This document shows positions 37,595-46,715 of a DNA stretch of 64,000 nt, one piece after another. The notes beneath the pieces were generated by a model. That model saw only the letters and a program-made list of their open reading frames with translations, searched no databases and was not told the DNA's origin. The position numbers and the translations under genes are program-made. The stretch's first letter is position 1. Each line of letters begins with the position of its first letter. The DNA comes from an uncultured Desulfovibrionaceae bacterium (GTDB lineage: Bacteria; Desulfobacterota; Desulfovibrionia; Desulfovibrionales; Desulfovibrionaceae), in NCBI GenBank assembly GCA_944325195.1, contig CALUZB010000004.1:62001-126000 (forward strand). The letters run 5' to 3'.

Positions 37595-38006
37595 CCTTAA
37601 GCAACGTTTACAGCCCTAAATGGCCCATCTTGAGGAATAAGCGCTGTAAAGCTCCAAATATTACGACTTTATTGTCAAAATAAAGCTGCGGCATATTTCT
37701 GGTTTAAAAAGCTGTTCATTTCTTGCCCTTAATTTGCGGTTTGTATGCATTTTTCTGCAAAATCACGGGCGTAACTCCATTACCCAGGTCAGTTTATTGG
37801 TATATTCAGTCCTCAGACTGTTCTTGTCTGCCTGAAAAGCAAATGACGGTTACAGAAATACCGACCACAGCAGACAGCAGGCTCTGGACTCAAAGCGGAT
37901 GTTCTATGGGGTTGTGCTTCAAATGTAAAAGGTCCGCCCTCAGACAGAAGGCGGACCTTATTGTTTATATACTACGTTACAGTTCAGCCATTACTGCCGG
38001 CGCCTG
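37595..38006. other. Intergenic region, possible small RNA
   Basis: 410 bp between cheV and the minus-strand exported protein gene. It contains a CTTTATT/AATAAAG hairpin near 37669-37687 and the terminator at 37929-37959. Between about 37800 and 37930 there is no ORF, but complementary GTCTGC/GCAGAC segments are present; see the findings. Confidence 0.35.
37929..37959. terminator. Bidirectional intrinsic terminator
   Basis: AAGGTCCGCC (37929-37938) pairs with GGCGGACCTT (37950-37959) around an 11-nt loop. It is followed by ATTGTTT on the plus strand and TTTTACATTT on the minus strand. Confidence 0.75.
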
Positions 38007-38339
38007 CTATTGCTCCAAGAAGGTATAGCCGGTTACATTGATATGATAGCTGTTGCCTTTCTTATAGGGGTACCCCACAACCATAATATGTTGGCCGGGC
38101 TCGCCTGAAGCAGCAACTCCATCTAAAAACACCATGCGCTCCTCGCCGCTGGTAAACATCACTACCCCCTGGGGGGTGTAGTCCACCTGCCCGTCCAAAA
38201 CCACTTCCTCGCCTTGGTGAAACATCATATCGCCTGCACCCTCGCGACTGGAACTTGTTTGGGCAAGATCAGGAGCAACCACCATAAACAAGAAAAATAC
38301 AGGCAAAAAGAGCCTGGCCTGAACAAAACCTGCACTCAA
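38007..38339 (-). CDS. Small exported protein, unknown
   Basis: 110 residues from a TTG start with AGGAAAATAAG upstream. There is a signal peptide (LFLPVFFLFMVVAPDLA), then a compact beta-rich domain of about 70 residues (VVLDGQVDYTPQGVVMF, then HIMVVGYPYKKGNSYHIN) that could be a small OB-like barrel. I do not recognise the family with confidence. Likely periplasmic. The gene is isolated, running against its neighbours. Confidence 0.65.
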   Translation of the reverse strand: MSAGFVQARLFLPVFFLFMVVAPDLAQTSSSREGAGDMMFHQGEEVVLDGQVDYTPQGVVMFTSGEERMVFLDGVAASGEPGQHIMVVGYPYKKGNSYHINVTGYTFLEQ

Positions 38340-38616
38340 CTTATTTTCCTGCCTTATCCTATCGTGTCATTCAGGTCTGTTTCTGCAAGTTGAATGGCTC
38401 TTTAACTTATTGCGAGCCAAAACAACCGAGCTCTTCTGTTTTACAAACCTGATACATGATGCTTTATTATCTTTTACCCCCTTTGCTAAACTTTGTCTAG
38501 AAAAAATCTAGATTGCTTCTCTCTCCAATTGCTCCTGTTTCCCGATTCAGCATCTTTACCAGTCTGACTTTCGAATTTGAATTGAACAAATATTGAGTTC
38601 AGGTTATACAAGCCCC

Positions 38617-40698
38617 ATGTCACAGAAAGTATCTTCAATGCTCAAATACTGGAATGGCTTCATTTTTGGGGAACCTTTCCCCAAATATCGGAGCCCGTTT
38701 CCCACATATCTGCTTTGCCTGGGGTTTGTGCTGCTTTTACTTTTGCTTTTTCGCCTGGCCTTTCTGATATACATCAGCAGCGCTCTGTCTGATGCTTCCC
38801 TGTCCGGCATAGGCAAGGCCATGTATATCGGATTTCGTTTTGACGCCCGCATTGCAGCCGGGGCCACTTTGCCTGTAGGCCTGTTTCTGACCGTCCCGTG
38901 TTTAACGCGTTGGCTGATTAAGCATGTGCGCATCTTTACTGTTTTCTATTTTTTCATCTTTCTGGGGCTTATCCTGATTTACATGATTGACTTCGGCCAC
39001 TACGCCTATCTGGGCATCCGGCTGAACGCCTATATTTTTGATTTGCTGAAAGACTTTCAAGTAGCTGCAGATATGGTTTGGCAGAGCTACCCGGTGGTTT
39101 TGCTCTCAATTGTCCTTATTCTGGGGGCACTGGCCTGCTCTGTTGTGCTGGAACGAATTTTGCGACGGCTGCGCCCCTCAAGGATGAGCCGCCCCAAAGC
39201 GGTATTGACCTGGCTTGCGGCCCTGCTTATTTTCGTGCTGGCAGGATACGGCCAGTTGAGCAGCAACTTCTTTCCCCTGCGCTGGAGCAATGCCTACTTT
39301 TCCCCCAACATGGCCCTGTCCAGTCTGGCGTTGAACCCAGTGCAGAATTTGTACGACACCTTCAAATCCACCTTGGGCGGCGGATTTGATCCGGCGGCTG
39401 CCCGCAAACACTACCCTCTGGTGAGCAGCCTGCTCGGAGTTGACTCTCCGAACGCCGACACCATGAACTATTTGCGCCATACCCCGGCCGCACCCCTTGC
39501 TCCCGACGAACGCCGGCCGAATGTGGTGGTAATTATCATGGAGTCACTGTCTTTCCCGAAAACATCGTTTGCGCCGGGAAATCTCAATCCCACGCCGTTT
39601 CTTCGGGAACTGGCTGAAGAGTCCAGGCTGTATCCCAACTTCTACGCTCCAACCCGTACAACCGCCCGGGCAATCTTTACCACCTTTACCGGCATTCCCG
39701 ACATTAACCAGGAAGGAAACACCAGTTCACGCAACCCGTTTCTGGTTGACCAGCGGGTAATTCTCAACGAGTTCAACGGCTACCGCAAAATGTATATGCT
39801 GGGAGCCAGCACCAGTTGGGCCAATATTCGGGGCATTCTAAGCACCAATGTGGGAGATCTGGAAATTTTCGAGGAAGGGGTATGGGAAGCGCCTAATATG
39901 GATGTATGGGGGGTATCCGACTACGATTTACTGCAAGAAGCACAAACGATTTTTGAAACCAGCCGACAACCGTTTTTCGCCTTTGTGCAACTGGCCAGCT
40001 ACCACCGCCCATACACCATTCCCGCCAACGCCCTGGAAGCGGGCTTCAAGCCCCTGCCGATCAGCGATGAAGACCGGGCCAACTACGGATTTACCAGTGA
40101 GGAAGAGTATAACTCCCTGCGTTTCAGCGATTTTGCCGTGCAGGAATTCTTCCGCCGGGCAAAGCAATCCGAATACTATCAAAACACGATCTTCTTCATT
40201 TTCGGAGATCACGGCCTTTCAGATACAGGTGCAAACCTCCCCGGCGCCTATTGGGCGGCGGATCTGCATTCATATCATGTACCTCTGCTCATCCACTCAC
40301 CGGCGCGAATTCCCGCCGGGGTGGACAATACCGTCTGCTCACAACTGGACATAATGCCTACCGCCGCCGCCATGGCCGGTGTGGAGTTCAACAACTATAC
40401 TCTTGGACGCAACCTGCTTGACCCACGCTTTGACGACACGCGATTTGCCTTTGTAACCGGAGCCGGTACAACGCCGCTTCGCCTGGTTGAGGGTAATTAC
40501 TGCTATTTTGATAATCGCCAGGGACAAAAGGTATTATACGATTTGCGCGACGCCGCTCCAATCGATCATGCGCCGGAATTGCCTGAACTTTTCGCCCGGC
40601 TGGGTGAGCTTGCTGAGGCAATGCAGGAAACAGCCCGATATATGCTGAACAACAATCAGAAAAACACTCAACCCGCACAAGCGTCCCCGGATACTTAA
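38617..40698 (+). CDS. LtaS-type sulfatase/phosphoglycerol transferase family protein
   Basis: About 693 residues from ATG 38617 (a TTG at 38593 is an alternative; ribosome sites are weak). Five N-terminal membrane helices (about 28-220) are followed by an extracytoplasmic alkaline-phosphatase-fold domain: PNVVVIIMESLS (metal ligand Glu), APTRTTARAIF with the likely Thr nucleophile, VWGVSDYDLL, FAFVQLASYHRPY and FFIFGDHGLSD. The family transfers phosphoglycerol or similar groups from phospholipids to envelope glycans. In a Gram-negative the target would be periplasmic glucans or LPS. Its stop overlaps the start of the glycosyltransferase gene, supporting a shared glycan pathway. Confidence 0.88.
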   Translation: MSQKVSSMLKYWNGFIFGEPFPKYRSPFPTYLLCLGFVLLLLLLFRLAFLIYISSALSDASLSGIGKAMYIGFRFDARIAAGATLPVGLFLTVPCLTRWLIKHVRIFTVFYFFIFLGLILIYMIDFGHYAYLGIRLNAYIFDLLKDFQVAADMVWQSYPVVLLSIVLILGALACSVVLERILRRLRPSRMSRPKAVLTWLAALLIFVLAGYGQLSSNFFPLRWSNAYFSPNMALSSLALNPVQNLYDTFKSTLGGGFDPAAARKHYPLVSSLLGVDSPNADTMNYLRHTPAAPLAPDERRPNVVVIIMESLSFPKTSFAPGNLNPTPFLRELAEESRLYPNFYAPTRTTARAIFTTFTGIPDINQEGNTSSRNPFLVDQRVILNEFNGYRKMYMLGASTSWANIRGILSTNVGDLEIFEEGVWEAPNMDVWGVSDYDLLQEAQTIFETSRQPFFAFVQLASYHRPYTIPANALEAGFKPLPISDEDRANYGFTSEEEYNSLRFSDFAVQEFFRRAKQSEYYQNTIFFIFGDHGLSDTGANLPGAYWAADLHSYHVPLLIHSPARIPAGVDNTVCSQLDIMPTAAAMAGVEFNNYTLGRNLLDPRFDDTRFAFVTGAGTTPLRLVEGNYCYFDNRQGQKVLYDLRDAAPIDHAPELPELFARLGELAEAMQETARYMLNNNQKNTQPAQASPDT

Positions 40699-42482
40699 TG
40701 CTGACCGAATTCTGGCACAATTTACCGGCTTCCTTAAAAATCGTTCTGCTGCAAGGCTCAACCGGTGGAAATCAGCTTTTGTTGCCGGCGCGACTGTGCC
40801 TGCGGGAAGCACAGGCGGCCGCGGGAAAAACAGCCGCAAGCAATACAATGCCGGCTCTGGCGCGGGAATTTCTGCTGGCTGCATGGGAATCTGACCCGCT
40901 CAACGGCGCTCTCGCTTCAGATGCGCTGAATGCCTGCCGGGACGTTCTGGAACCTCAGCACAAAAACCTGTTGCGCGATATCTGTAACCACTTCACTACC
41001 CCGCCCCCCTCCCGCTTACCGGATCAGTTCGCGCAAAAAGGCGATGTGGAACAAGAGCGCTCGGTTATTCTCGCCGGGCTGCACTCAGAACCGGATAATC
41101 TGTTCTGGGTGCGCACTCTGTGGAATTTAGGCTGGCGTGAGGGCGACGCCGCCCTTCTGGAGCAGGCCATCTCCCGGCTTGAAAACCCCCTCTCTCTCAA
41201 GTCGCTTGCTCTCTTCCTTAAAGCCCAACTGCATTTAATGCTGTATGCCAAAGACCGGGCAAACAGCCTGGGAGCCGCTTGCCCTCGGCAACCGGAACTT
41301 GCTCTCAACTGTCTGAACCGCCTGGACGAGCTGTGGCCCACGCCCGGCTCATGGCTGGCCCCGCTGGAACTTAAAAGCCTTCTGCTTGAACTGTTGGGAG
41401 CCGATGAGGAATCGCAAAGACTCGGACTGGCCGTGCTCAAGGCCCGCCCGTGGCACGTCAGCCTGGCCCTGAAACTTTACGATCAGCGCTTCAAATCGGG
41501 TTTGGAAAACCCGCCGCCCGGCAAAAATGTCTTACTGCTGTACACCTACAATAAAGCCGCTGATATAAACCGCGCAATTGAAGCTCTGGCCCCAAGCACC
41601 AGGTTGTTGTACAGAATTATCGTGTTAAATAACGGCTGCACAGATAACACCGGGGCCGTGCTGGCGGCGTGGGCTGAAAGACTGGGGCAGAGCCTGGAAG
41701 TCGTTTCTCTGCCGGTAAACATCGGCGCCCCGGCCGCGCGAAACTGGTTAATCCGCCACGATTCAGTTGCTGCCGCCGACTACACCATCTTCCTGGACGA
41801 CGATGCGCTGGTGTGCGGGGCCGACACCGGGCACTGGCTGAAAGCCTTTGGAAGAGCGGTGACAAGGTATCCGAACGCCGCCGCTTACGGCCTGAAAATC
41901 ATCGATTATCACGCGCCCCACACCAATCAGTCAGCCGACCTGCATATCATGTCCAGGGAAATTGGTCCGGGGCCTTTTCCCTCCCCGCATCTGGCGGAAC
42001 TTATAACCTCTGACGCTCCCAATCCCCCCAACCTTCCGCCGGACGCTTATTCACTGAATAAAGCGTACAGCCGCAGTTTTGATGTGGTCAACCCGGCCCA
42101 AGGGGCCGCGGACTTCGGACTTTTCAACTACATTCGCCCTTGCGCCTCAGTAACCGGTTGCTGCCACATGTTCCGCACAGCCAACCTGCTTCAGCACGGC
42201 GGATTTAATCTCAGCTTTTCTCCCTCGCAATGCGACGACGTGGAGCGCGACCTTCGCCTGGCGGCAGAAGGTTTATACGTCTGCTACAGCGGTTTGGGCA
42301 GTGCCTACCATTTGCAACGTACCGGCCGGGGGAAAATGCGTTCCCCCGCTTATGGAAGCGGCGTGGCCAATCACTACAAGCTCTCCGCCCATTTCAGCCA
42401 ACAGCGAGTGATTCAGATCATGCGGCATCAATTCAAAATTATGGAACAAGACCTTCTTTCCAAACTCAAGGCATTTGGTTAA
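40698..42482 (+). CDS. Glycosyltransferase family 2 with N-terminal helical domain
   Basis: 594 residues. The first 270 are Leu/Ala-rich and helical (possibly TPR-like) and not recognised as a family. The GT-A domain begins near 275 (VLLLYTYNKAADINRAIEAL) and shows IIVLNNGCTDNT, VNIGAPAARNWLI, the metal-binding FLDDDAL and SVTGCCHMF, followed by an acidic SQCDDVERDLRLA region with a His near the end (AYHLQRTGRGKM). Start and previous stop overlap (TAATG), and rnhA follows after 6 bp. It probably works with the upstream LtaS-like enzyme on an envelope glycan. Confidence 0.82.
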   Translation: MLTEFWHNLPASLKIVLLQGSTGGNQLLLPARLCLREAQAAAGKTAASNTMPALAREFLLAAWESDPLNGALASDALNACRDVLEPQHKNLLRDICNHFTTPPPSRLPDQFAQKGDVEQERSVILAGLHSEPDNLFWVRTLWNLGWREGDAALLEQAISRLENPLSLKSLALFLKAQLHLMLYAKDRANSLGAACPRQPELALNCLNRLDELWPTPGSWLAPLELKSLLLELLGADEESQRLGLAVLKARPWHVSLALKLYDQRFKSGLENPPPGKNVLLLYTYNKAADINRAIEALAPSTRLLYRIIVLNNGCTDNTGAVLAAWAERLGQSLEVVSLPVNIGAPAARNWLIRHDSVAAADYTIFLDDDALVCGADTGHWLKAFGRAVTRYPNAAAYGLKIIDYHAPHTNQSADLHIMSREIGPGPFPSPHLAELITSDAPNPPNLPPDAYSLNKAYSRSFDVVNPAQGAADFGLFNYIRPCASVTGCCHMFRTANLLQHGGFNLSFSPSQCDDVERDLRLAAEGLYVCYSGLGSAYHLQRTGRGKMRSPAYGSGVANHYKLSAHFSQQRVIQIMRHQFKIMEQDLLSKLKAFG

Positions 42483-42488
42483 AATAGT

Positions 42489-42962
42489 GTGAAGCAGGTA
42501 GTATTATTTACAGACGGCTCCTGTTTGGGAAATCCGGGCCCGGGCGGCTGGGCGGCGATTCTGCGGTTCAAGCAGATGGAAAAAGAGCTTGCCGGCGGCT
42601 TCCGGGTCACCACCAACAACCGAATGGAGTTGTTTGCCGCCCTGAAAGGTTTACAGGCTTTGAAAGAGCCATGTCGGGTTGAGCTTTATACCGATTCAAA
42701 ATATCTGGCCAATGCCATTACCAACAAATGGTTGGCCGGCTGGCAAAAGAACAATTGGAAAACTGCCGCTAAAAAACCGGTAAAGAACCGGGATTTGTGG
42801 GAAAGTCTGCTTCCGCTGCTTGAGCAGCATGATGTGGTTTTTCACTGGGTGAAAGGTCATGCCGGGCAGCCTGAAAATGAACGCTGTGATGAACTGGCCA
42901 GAAAGTGGGCCGCTCAACCGGGGCTGCCCGTTGACATCGGGTTCAATCAAGATGAAACCTGA
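42489..42962 (+). CDS. rnhA: Ribonuclease HI
   Basis: Degrades the RNA strand of RNA-DNA hybrids. 157 residues, GTG start. The DEDD catalytic residues are visible: [14 protein letters not shown] (Asp), [10 protein letters not shown] (Glu), [10 protein letters not shown] (Asp) and NERCDELAR (Asp), with the HWVKGHAG loop. The basic [18 protein letters not shown] segment is the substrate-handle region of the bacterial type. It appears to be cotranscribed with the two envelope genes upstream. Confidence 0.96.
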   Translation: MKQVVLFTDGSCLGNPGPGGWAAILRFKQMEKELAGGFRVTTNNRMELFAALKGLQALKEPCRVELYTDSKYLANAITNKWLAGWQKNNWKTAAKKPVKNRDLWESLLPLLEQHDVVFHWVKGHAGQPENERCDELARKWAAQPGLPVDIGFNQDET

Positions 42963-43243
42963 GCAGGTGATTGTTGCATAAAAGCAGGGCGCTGAATACA
43001 GCAAATGAGGTGGCCCGCATTGAAGCAAACAAAACAACCACCGGCTTGAAAGCTGCCCGACTAAACACCTTTCATGGTCATCTGCTCCGGAAGCTGCAGG
43101 TTGACTTTAAATGCTTATGCAAGGGTGTGCAGCGGCAAGCCGTCGTGGACAACCTGAAAAATGCATTTCGGTTCAAGGTAATTGCTGTTGTTATCTCTCG
43201 TAGCTTTACTGGACTTTATGCCTAATTCCATACAGGAGGCCGG

Positions 43244-43777
43244 GTGTTTCTCAGAATATTTTCCCAACGTGCCGCAAACCGGCAACCCCGCTCAGCCTGG
43301 CGCTCGCTTTTTCTGGTGCTGATTTTTTGTGGCGTGGCCTGGGCGTTCTGGCAAAATGCCCAAACTCAGATGCACCGCTTAACCGCCAATTCCAATGTCT
43401 GGGATGATCCCCCGGCGCTTAGCGAGAATGAAAGAGAGGCTCTACAGAAAATGATCGCCCAGTTCAAATCACGCTACGGCATTGACGTACGTATGGAAGT
43501 ACTGGAAGTACCTCTGCACGCGCCTGCAAGCAGGGCTCCACAGATCTATATCGGCATCAACCCCAAAACCGGCGACTTTCTGCTGGAATATCCCCCCTGG
43601 TTGCGTTTGGAGCCGGACTTCGCAAACCAAATAAAAGCAGACTACATTCAACCCCGCCTGGCAAAACAGCAATACGCCTATGCGCTGGCCGACGCCCTGC
43701 GCGCCTTATGGGAAGAGCTGAAAGCACAGGAAACAATTCAACAAACCGCTCCAAACGAGCATGGCGGCAAAAAGTAG
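43244..43777 (+). CDS. Membrane-anchored TPM-domain-like protein
   Basis: 177 residues from GTG 43244, preceded by AGGAGG. One N-terminal membrane helix (SLFLVLIFCGVAWAFWQN) is followed by a soluble domain with ALSENEREALQKMIAQFKSRYGIDVRMEVL, IYIGINPKTGDFLLEYPPW and a helical tail. The order (helix, strand with YGI, then a short strand block, then AYALADALRALWEEL) resembles TPM (TPM_phosphatase) domains, but I would not insist. Probably periplasmic. Confidence 0.6.
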   Translation: MFLRIFSQRAANRQPRSAWRSLFLVLIFCGVAWAFWQNAQTQMHRLTANSNVWDDPPALSENEREALQKMIAQFKSRYGIDVRMEVLEVPLHAPASRAPQIYIGINPKTGDFLLEYPPWLRLEPDFANQIKADYIQPRLAKQQYAYALADALRALWEELKAQETIQQTAPNEHGGKK

Positions 43778-44075
43778 CTCTACGCCCAATCGGTACCCCC
43801 CAAGCACTACGCCCCCCTGAACCGCTGACATTTATCACCGGATAATTACAACCCGCCGCACCTGAAACAAGGAATACCCCGCCTGCCGCTGCTGATCAGT
43901 GCCGCCGTTGAAACTATACACAGTTCAAACATGCCGATCGCCAACTCCAGCTACAAGCCTGTCAAGCGCTTTTTACCGCTTCCCAAGCCTTTTCCGCGTA
44001 TCCCCGCGCATCGCCCCCCAAACCATGTGCTATGTAACGTATAAGAGCGTTCAACAATCATTTAAGGAGAAACGA
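43778..44075. other. Intergenic region, nothing recognised
   Basis: About 300 bp. The only clear element is AAGGAG (44064-44069) of the next gene. Confidence 0.4.
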
Positions 44076-44753
44076 ATGAACCTGATAAATTTAGACTACA
44101 TATCGGTGGGAGAGCATCGTTACGCAATCAATCTGTTTAACCCGTTAGACGGCCTGGAATGGGGAAACCGGGTGCTTGCACTGCTTGGTCCGGGAGCGGG
44201 CACACTGATTGAACAAAAAGCTTGCCGGGATTTACAGAACCAGGCCGGCCGGCCGGATAAAGGCACAGCGGTTTTCGACGCTGTCATTTCCAGACTGGGC
44301 ATTGTTCTGGCCGGGCTTGACGCCTTGCACGGCAAAGCACTCGGCCTGTTGCAGAAAGAAGCGATAATGCGCTGCTGCACACCGTCAAATAAACCGCTGA
44401 ACAATCCGGGAGTGTTCCATGCCTGGTTCAGACAGCACCCCGGCGATTTGCATCAATTAGGCTGGGTTGCTTTGTACAGACTGGTACGCGATTTCCTTTC
44501 CGAAGGAGCTCGTTACCGTGATGAGCTCATTCCGGACGCTGAAGAATATTATGCCCAACCCAGAATCAGCACCCCAAACAGTTGGTACGCCCGCGCTTTG
44601 GTGAGCAGGGTAGTGAACAGCGGTGCCTGCACTTATCCGGATGTGGTCAACGACAATCTGAGTATGCACGATCTGTTTAATATTCTGCAAATGCTCGACT
44701 GGAATGATTACATTATCTTCAAAACTCAGGAGAATGCCAAAAAGATCAACTGA
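44076..44753 (+). CDS. Orphan protein resembling phage tail-assembly chaperone
   Basis: 225 residues from ATG 44076, with AAGGAGAAACG upstream; the longer open frame before it lacks a ribosome site. The first half (GHRYAINLFNPLDGLEWG-like start, ALLGPGAGTLIEQKA, AVFDAVISRLG...LAGL) and the following WFRQHPGDLHQLGWVALYRLVRDFLSE recall tail-assembly chaperones of myophages, which have a similar Gly-Pro-x-hydrophobic core and a similar C-terminal helix. This is resemblance by eye only. No other phage gene is nearby, and a bidirectional terminator follows at 44895. Confidence 0.5.
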   Translation: MNLINLDYISVGEHRYAINLFNPLDGLEWGNRVLALLGPGAGTLIEQKACRDLQNQAGRPDKGTAVFDAVISRLGIVLAGLDALHGKALGLLQKEAIMRCCTPSNKPLNNPGVFHAWFRQHPGDLHQLGWVALYRLVRDFLSEGARYRDELIPDAEEYYAQPRISTPNSWYARALVSRVVNSGACTYPDVVNDNLSMHDLFNILQMLDWNDYIIFKTQENAKKIN

Positions 44754-44894
44754 TACTTCAGGCCCCGCAGCGGTGGAGCAACCAGCTCTGCATACCCGGG
44801 TGTGCCTGAGAGCCGGTCACAGAGGTTTCACTTGCGGCATTCGCCCGAACCCGGCCAAGCAGACACCCGGACGGACGATTGTTTACAGTACGAC

Positions 44895-44922
44895 AAAAAC
44901 CGCGCCCGGAAGCGCGGTTTTT
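44895..44922. terminator. Bidirectional intrinsic terminator
   Basis: AAAAACCGCGC (44895-44905) pairs with GCGCGGTTTTT (44912-44922) around CCGGAA. It lies between the convergent phage-like gene and the symporter gene. Confidence 0.85.
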
Positions 44923-44942
44923 ATTCAATACAACCATATAAA

Positions 44943-46499
44943 CTAAGCCAGGCCGGCCAGTACATCATTTTCCGACGGAATCTCATCCAGCACCTGCGGC
45001 TTGGGCGGATACTTTTCCTGAGTGGACAGACTGACCACAAACATGGTGATCATGCCCACTGTCGGACAGATAAAGGTTTCAATGCCCAACCAACGGGAAT
45101 CTTCCGGGAAGGTGAGGAACAAAATCAGTCTGAGCGCACCGCCCACCAGAATGCTGGCCACAGCTCCGGCCGCATTGGCCTTCTTCCAGTAAACGCCCAG
45201 AAACAAAGCCGGAACGCAGGTAGCAAAACCAATGTCAAAGGCAAGCACCAGCAAAATGCCCGGTTCCGGCTTCACATAGGCAAGCCAGATTGCCAGCAGC
45301 ACTACCGGAATGGTCACCACGCGGGAGATGAGCAGAAGCCGTTGGTCAAACTTCTGGCGGTCTTCCTCAGTCTGATGCACGAACTCGGTAATGCCCTGCC
45401 GCTTAAGCCACCAACGGTAAAGGTTCTTCTGATACACGTTGCGCCCCAAACCGGTGGAAACACCCACCAGACCGCCGCTCGCCGTAGAGGCGCCCGCGCC
45501 GATAATCCCGGTCATTACCAGCACGCCTAAGCCGAACGGCAACACTTCCAGGCAAATCCAGGTGGTGACCTTGCGCACGTCGTCAATCTCAACGCCCGCG
45601 TCCGCGATCAGCGCATGGGCAAGCAGACCGTAAAGCGCGGAAAATGAACCAACGATCAGGGTAACCACTGCCGCGAAATAACAGGCATTCCGGGCGATTT
45701 TACCGCTTTTGCCCGCAAATACCCGCTCCATGAAGTCGAGAGCGATCACGTCGCCCAACCCCACGGCCATTAAAGCGGAATAGTTGATCAAGGCTCCATT
45801 GTCTATTCTGGTCCAGCCGGTAATATCCCACCAATAGGTTACGGAGCCGTTGGCATCCGGCGGCAGCCCGGCAACGAAATAATCCCAGCCGTAAGTATAA
45901 ATCAGCCAGACCGCACCTAAAATAAGACCAATGCAAGCCGGATACATTTGCACCACATTGGTTCCCGCAGAGGAAAAAAGGCCGCCGGCAATGGTATAAA
46001 TGAAGATCAACGTTGAAATGATCAACAGGGCGGAGCCGTACTCCAGGTTAAACAGCAGCGCAATAACCCAGGCGGACCCAGCCAAGTTGCCCGCCACCAG
46101 CACAATGAAACTGAACACCATGCACAGTGTGGACATCCATTCGGTATTCGAGCCGAACCGGCGAAAGTAAAAGTCGGGCAAGGTAAGCAGGTTCATATTA
46201 TTGAGTCTTCTGGCAAACAAGGCGCCGGTTACCAGCAGACACATGGCAACGCCTACGGGCAGCACCCAGCCCGCCCAATAGCCGTATGTATAGGTTGTCC
46301 CCACCGCGCCGATGGTTCCGTTGGAGTCCAACGCCTGAGCCAACAGCATTGTGGAAAGGATAAAGAAAGGAATGGCCTTGCCGCAGACAACGTAGCGTTT
46401 ACCACTTCCCTTAACAAACCAAAGCATGCCCATACCAATAAGCACGATCATCGCTACATAAATGACCATAGCTATGCGCATATAATATATTGAGTCCAT
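44943..46499 (-). CDS. Sodium:solute symporter (SSS family)
   Basis: 518 residues from ATG 46499, with AGGAGG directly upstream. About 13 membrane helices are expected, as in the SSS family. Conserved stretches include LLTLPDFYFRRFG, the YTIAGGLFSSAGTNVVQ sodium-site segment, and GASTASGGLVGVSTGLGRNVYQ. The substrate is unknown. It lies directly downstream of an amidinotransferase gene on the same strand (216 bp gap), so a guanidino compound or an amine acceptor is a reasonable guess (inference). Confidence 0.9.
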   Translation of the reverse strand: MDSIYYMRIAMVIYVAMIVLIGMGMLWFVKGSGKRYVVCGKAIPFFILSTMLLAQALDSNGTIGAVGTTYTYGYWAGWVLPVGVAMCLLVTGALFARRLNNMNLLTLPDFYFRRFGSNTEWMSTLCMVFSFIVLVAGNLAGSAWVIALLFNLEYGSALLIISTLIFIYTIAGGLFSSAGTNVVQMYPACIGLILGAVWLIYTYGWDYFVAGLPPDANGSVTYWWDITGWTRIDNGALINYSALMAVGLGDVIALDFMERVFAGKSGKIARNACYFAAVVTLIVGSFSALYGLLAHALIADAGVEIDDVRKVTTWICLEVLPFGLGVLVMTGIIGAGASTASGGLVGVSTGLGRNVYQKNLYRWWLKRQGITEFVHQTEEDRQKFDQRLLLISRVVTIPVVLLAIWLAYVKPEPGILLVLAFDIGFATCVPALFLGVYWKKANAAGAVASILVGGALRLILFLTFPEDSRWLGIETFICPTVGMITMFVVSLSTQEKYPPKPQVLDEIPSENDVLAGLA

Positions 46500-46715
46500 A
46501 AAACCTCCTACACCACCACTGAGAGAAACGGTCCCCAACACTCCTCTCTGAAGATGACTTATCCTGTTGCTTGGCCACGGACCATAACCAGACGGACGCT
46601 TCCGCCGTTATGGCCTTACAGCCGTATATACATAGAAGCCCCTCGTTAAATCGGCCGGGCACGCCATGCCCTCAGAGCAGGCGCACCCGGGTTGAAAGTT
46701 ACATCAGGTTAAAGC

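Noticed and set aside
37723-38028. 101-codon plus-strand frame downstream of cheV
   Set aside because: It crosses a strong bidirectional terminator and ends inside the opposite-strand exported-protein gene. No ribosome site.
42971-43225. 84-codon plus-strand frame after rnhA
   Set aside because: TTG start, weak composition and no ribosome site, in a 280-bp spacer.
44943-46541. Longer start of the symporter at 46541
   Set aside because: AGGAGG precedes the inner ATG at 46499. The 14 extra residues are not conserved-looking.
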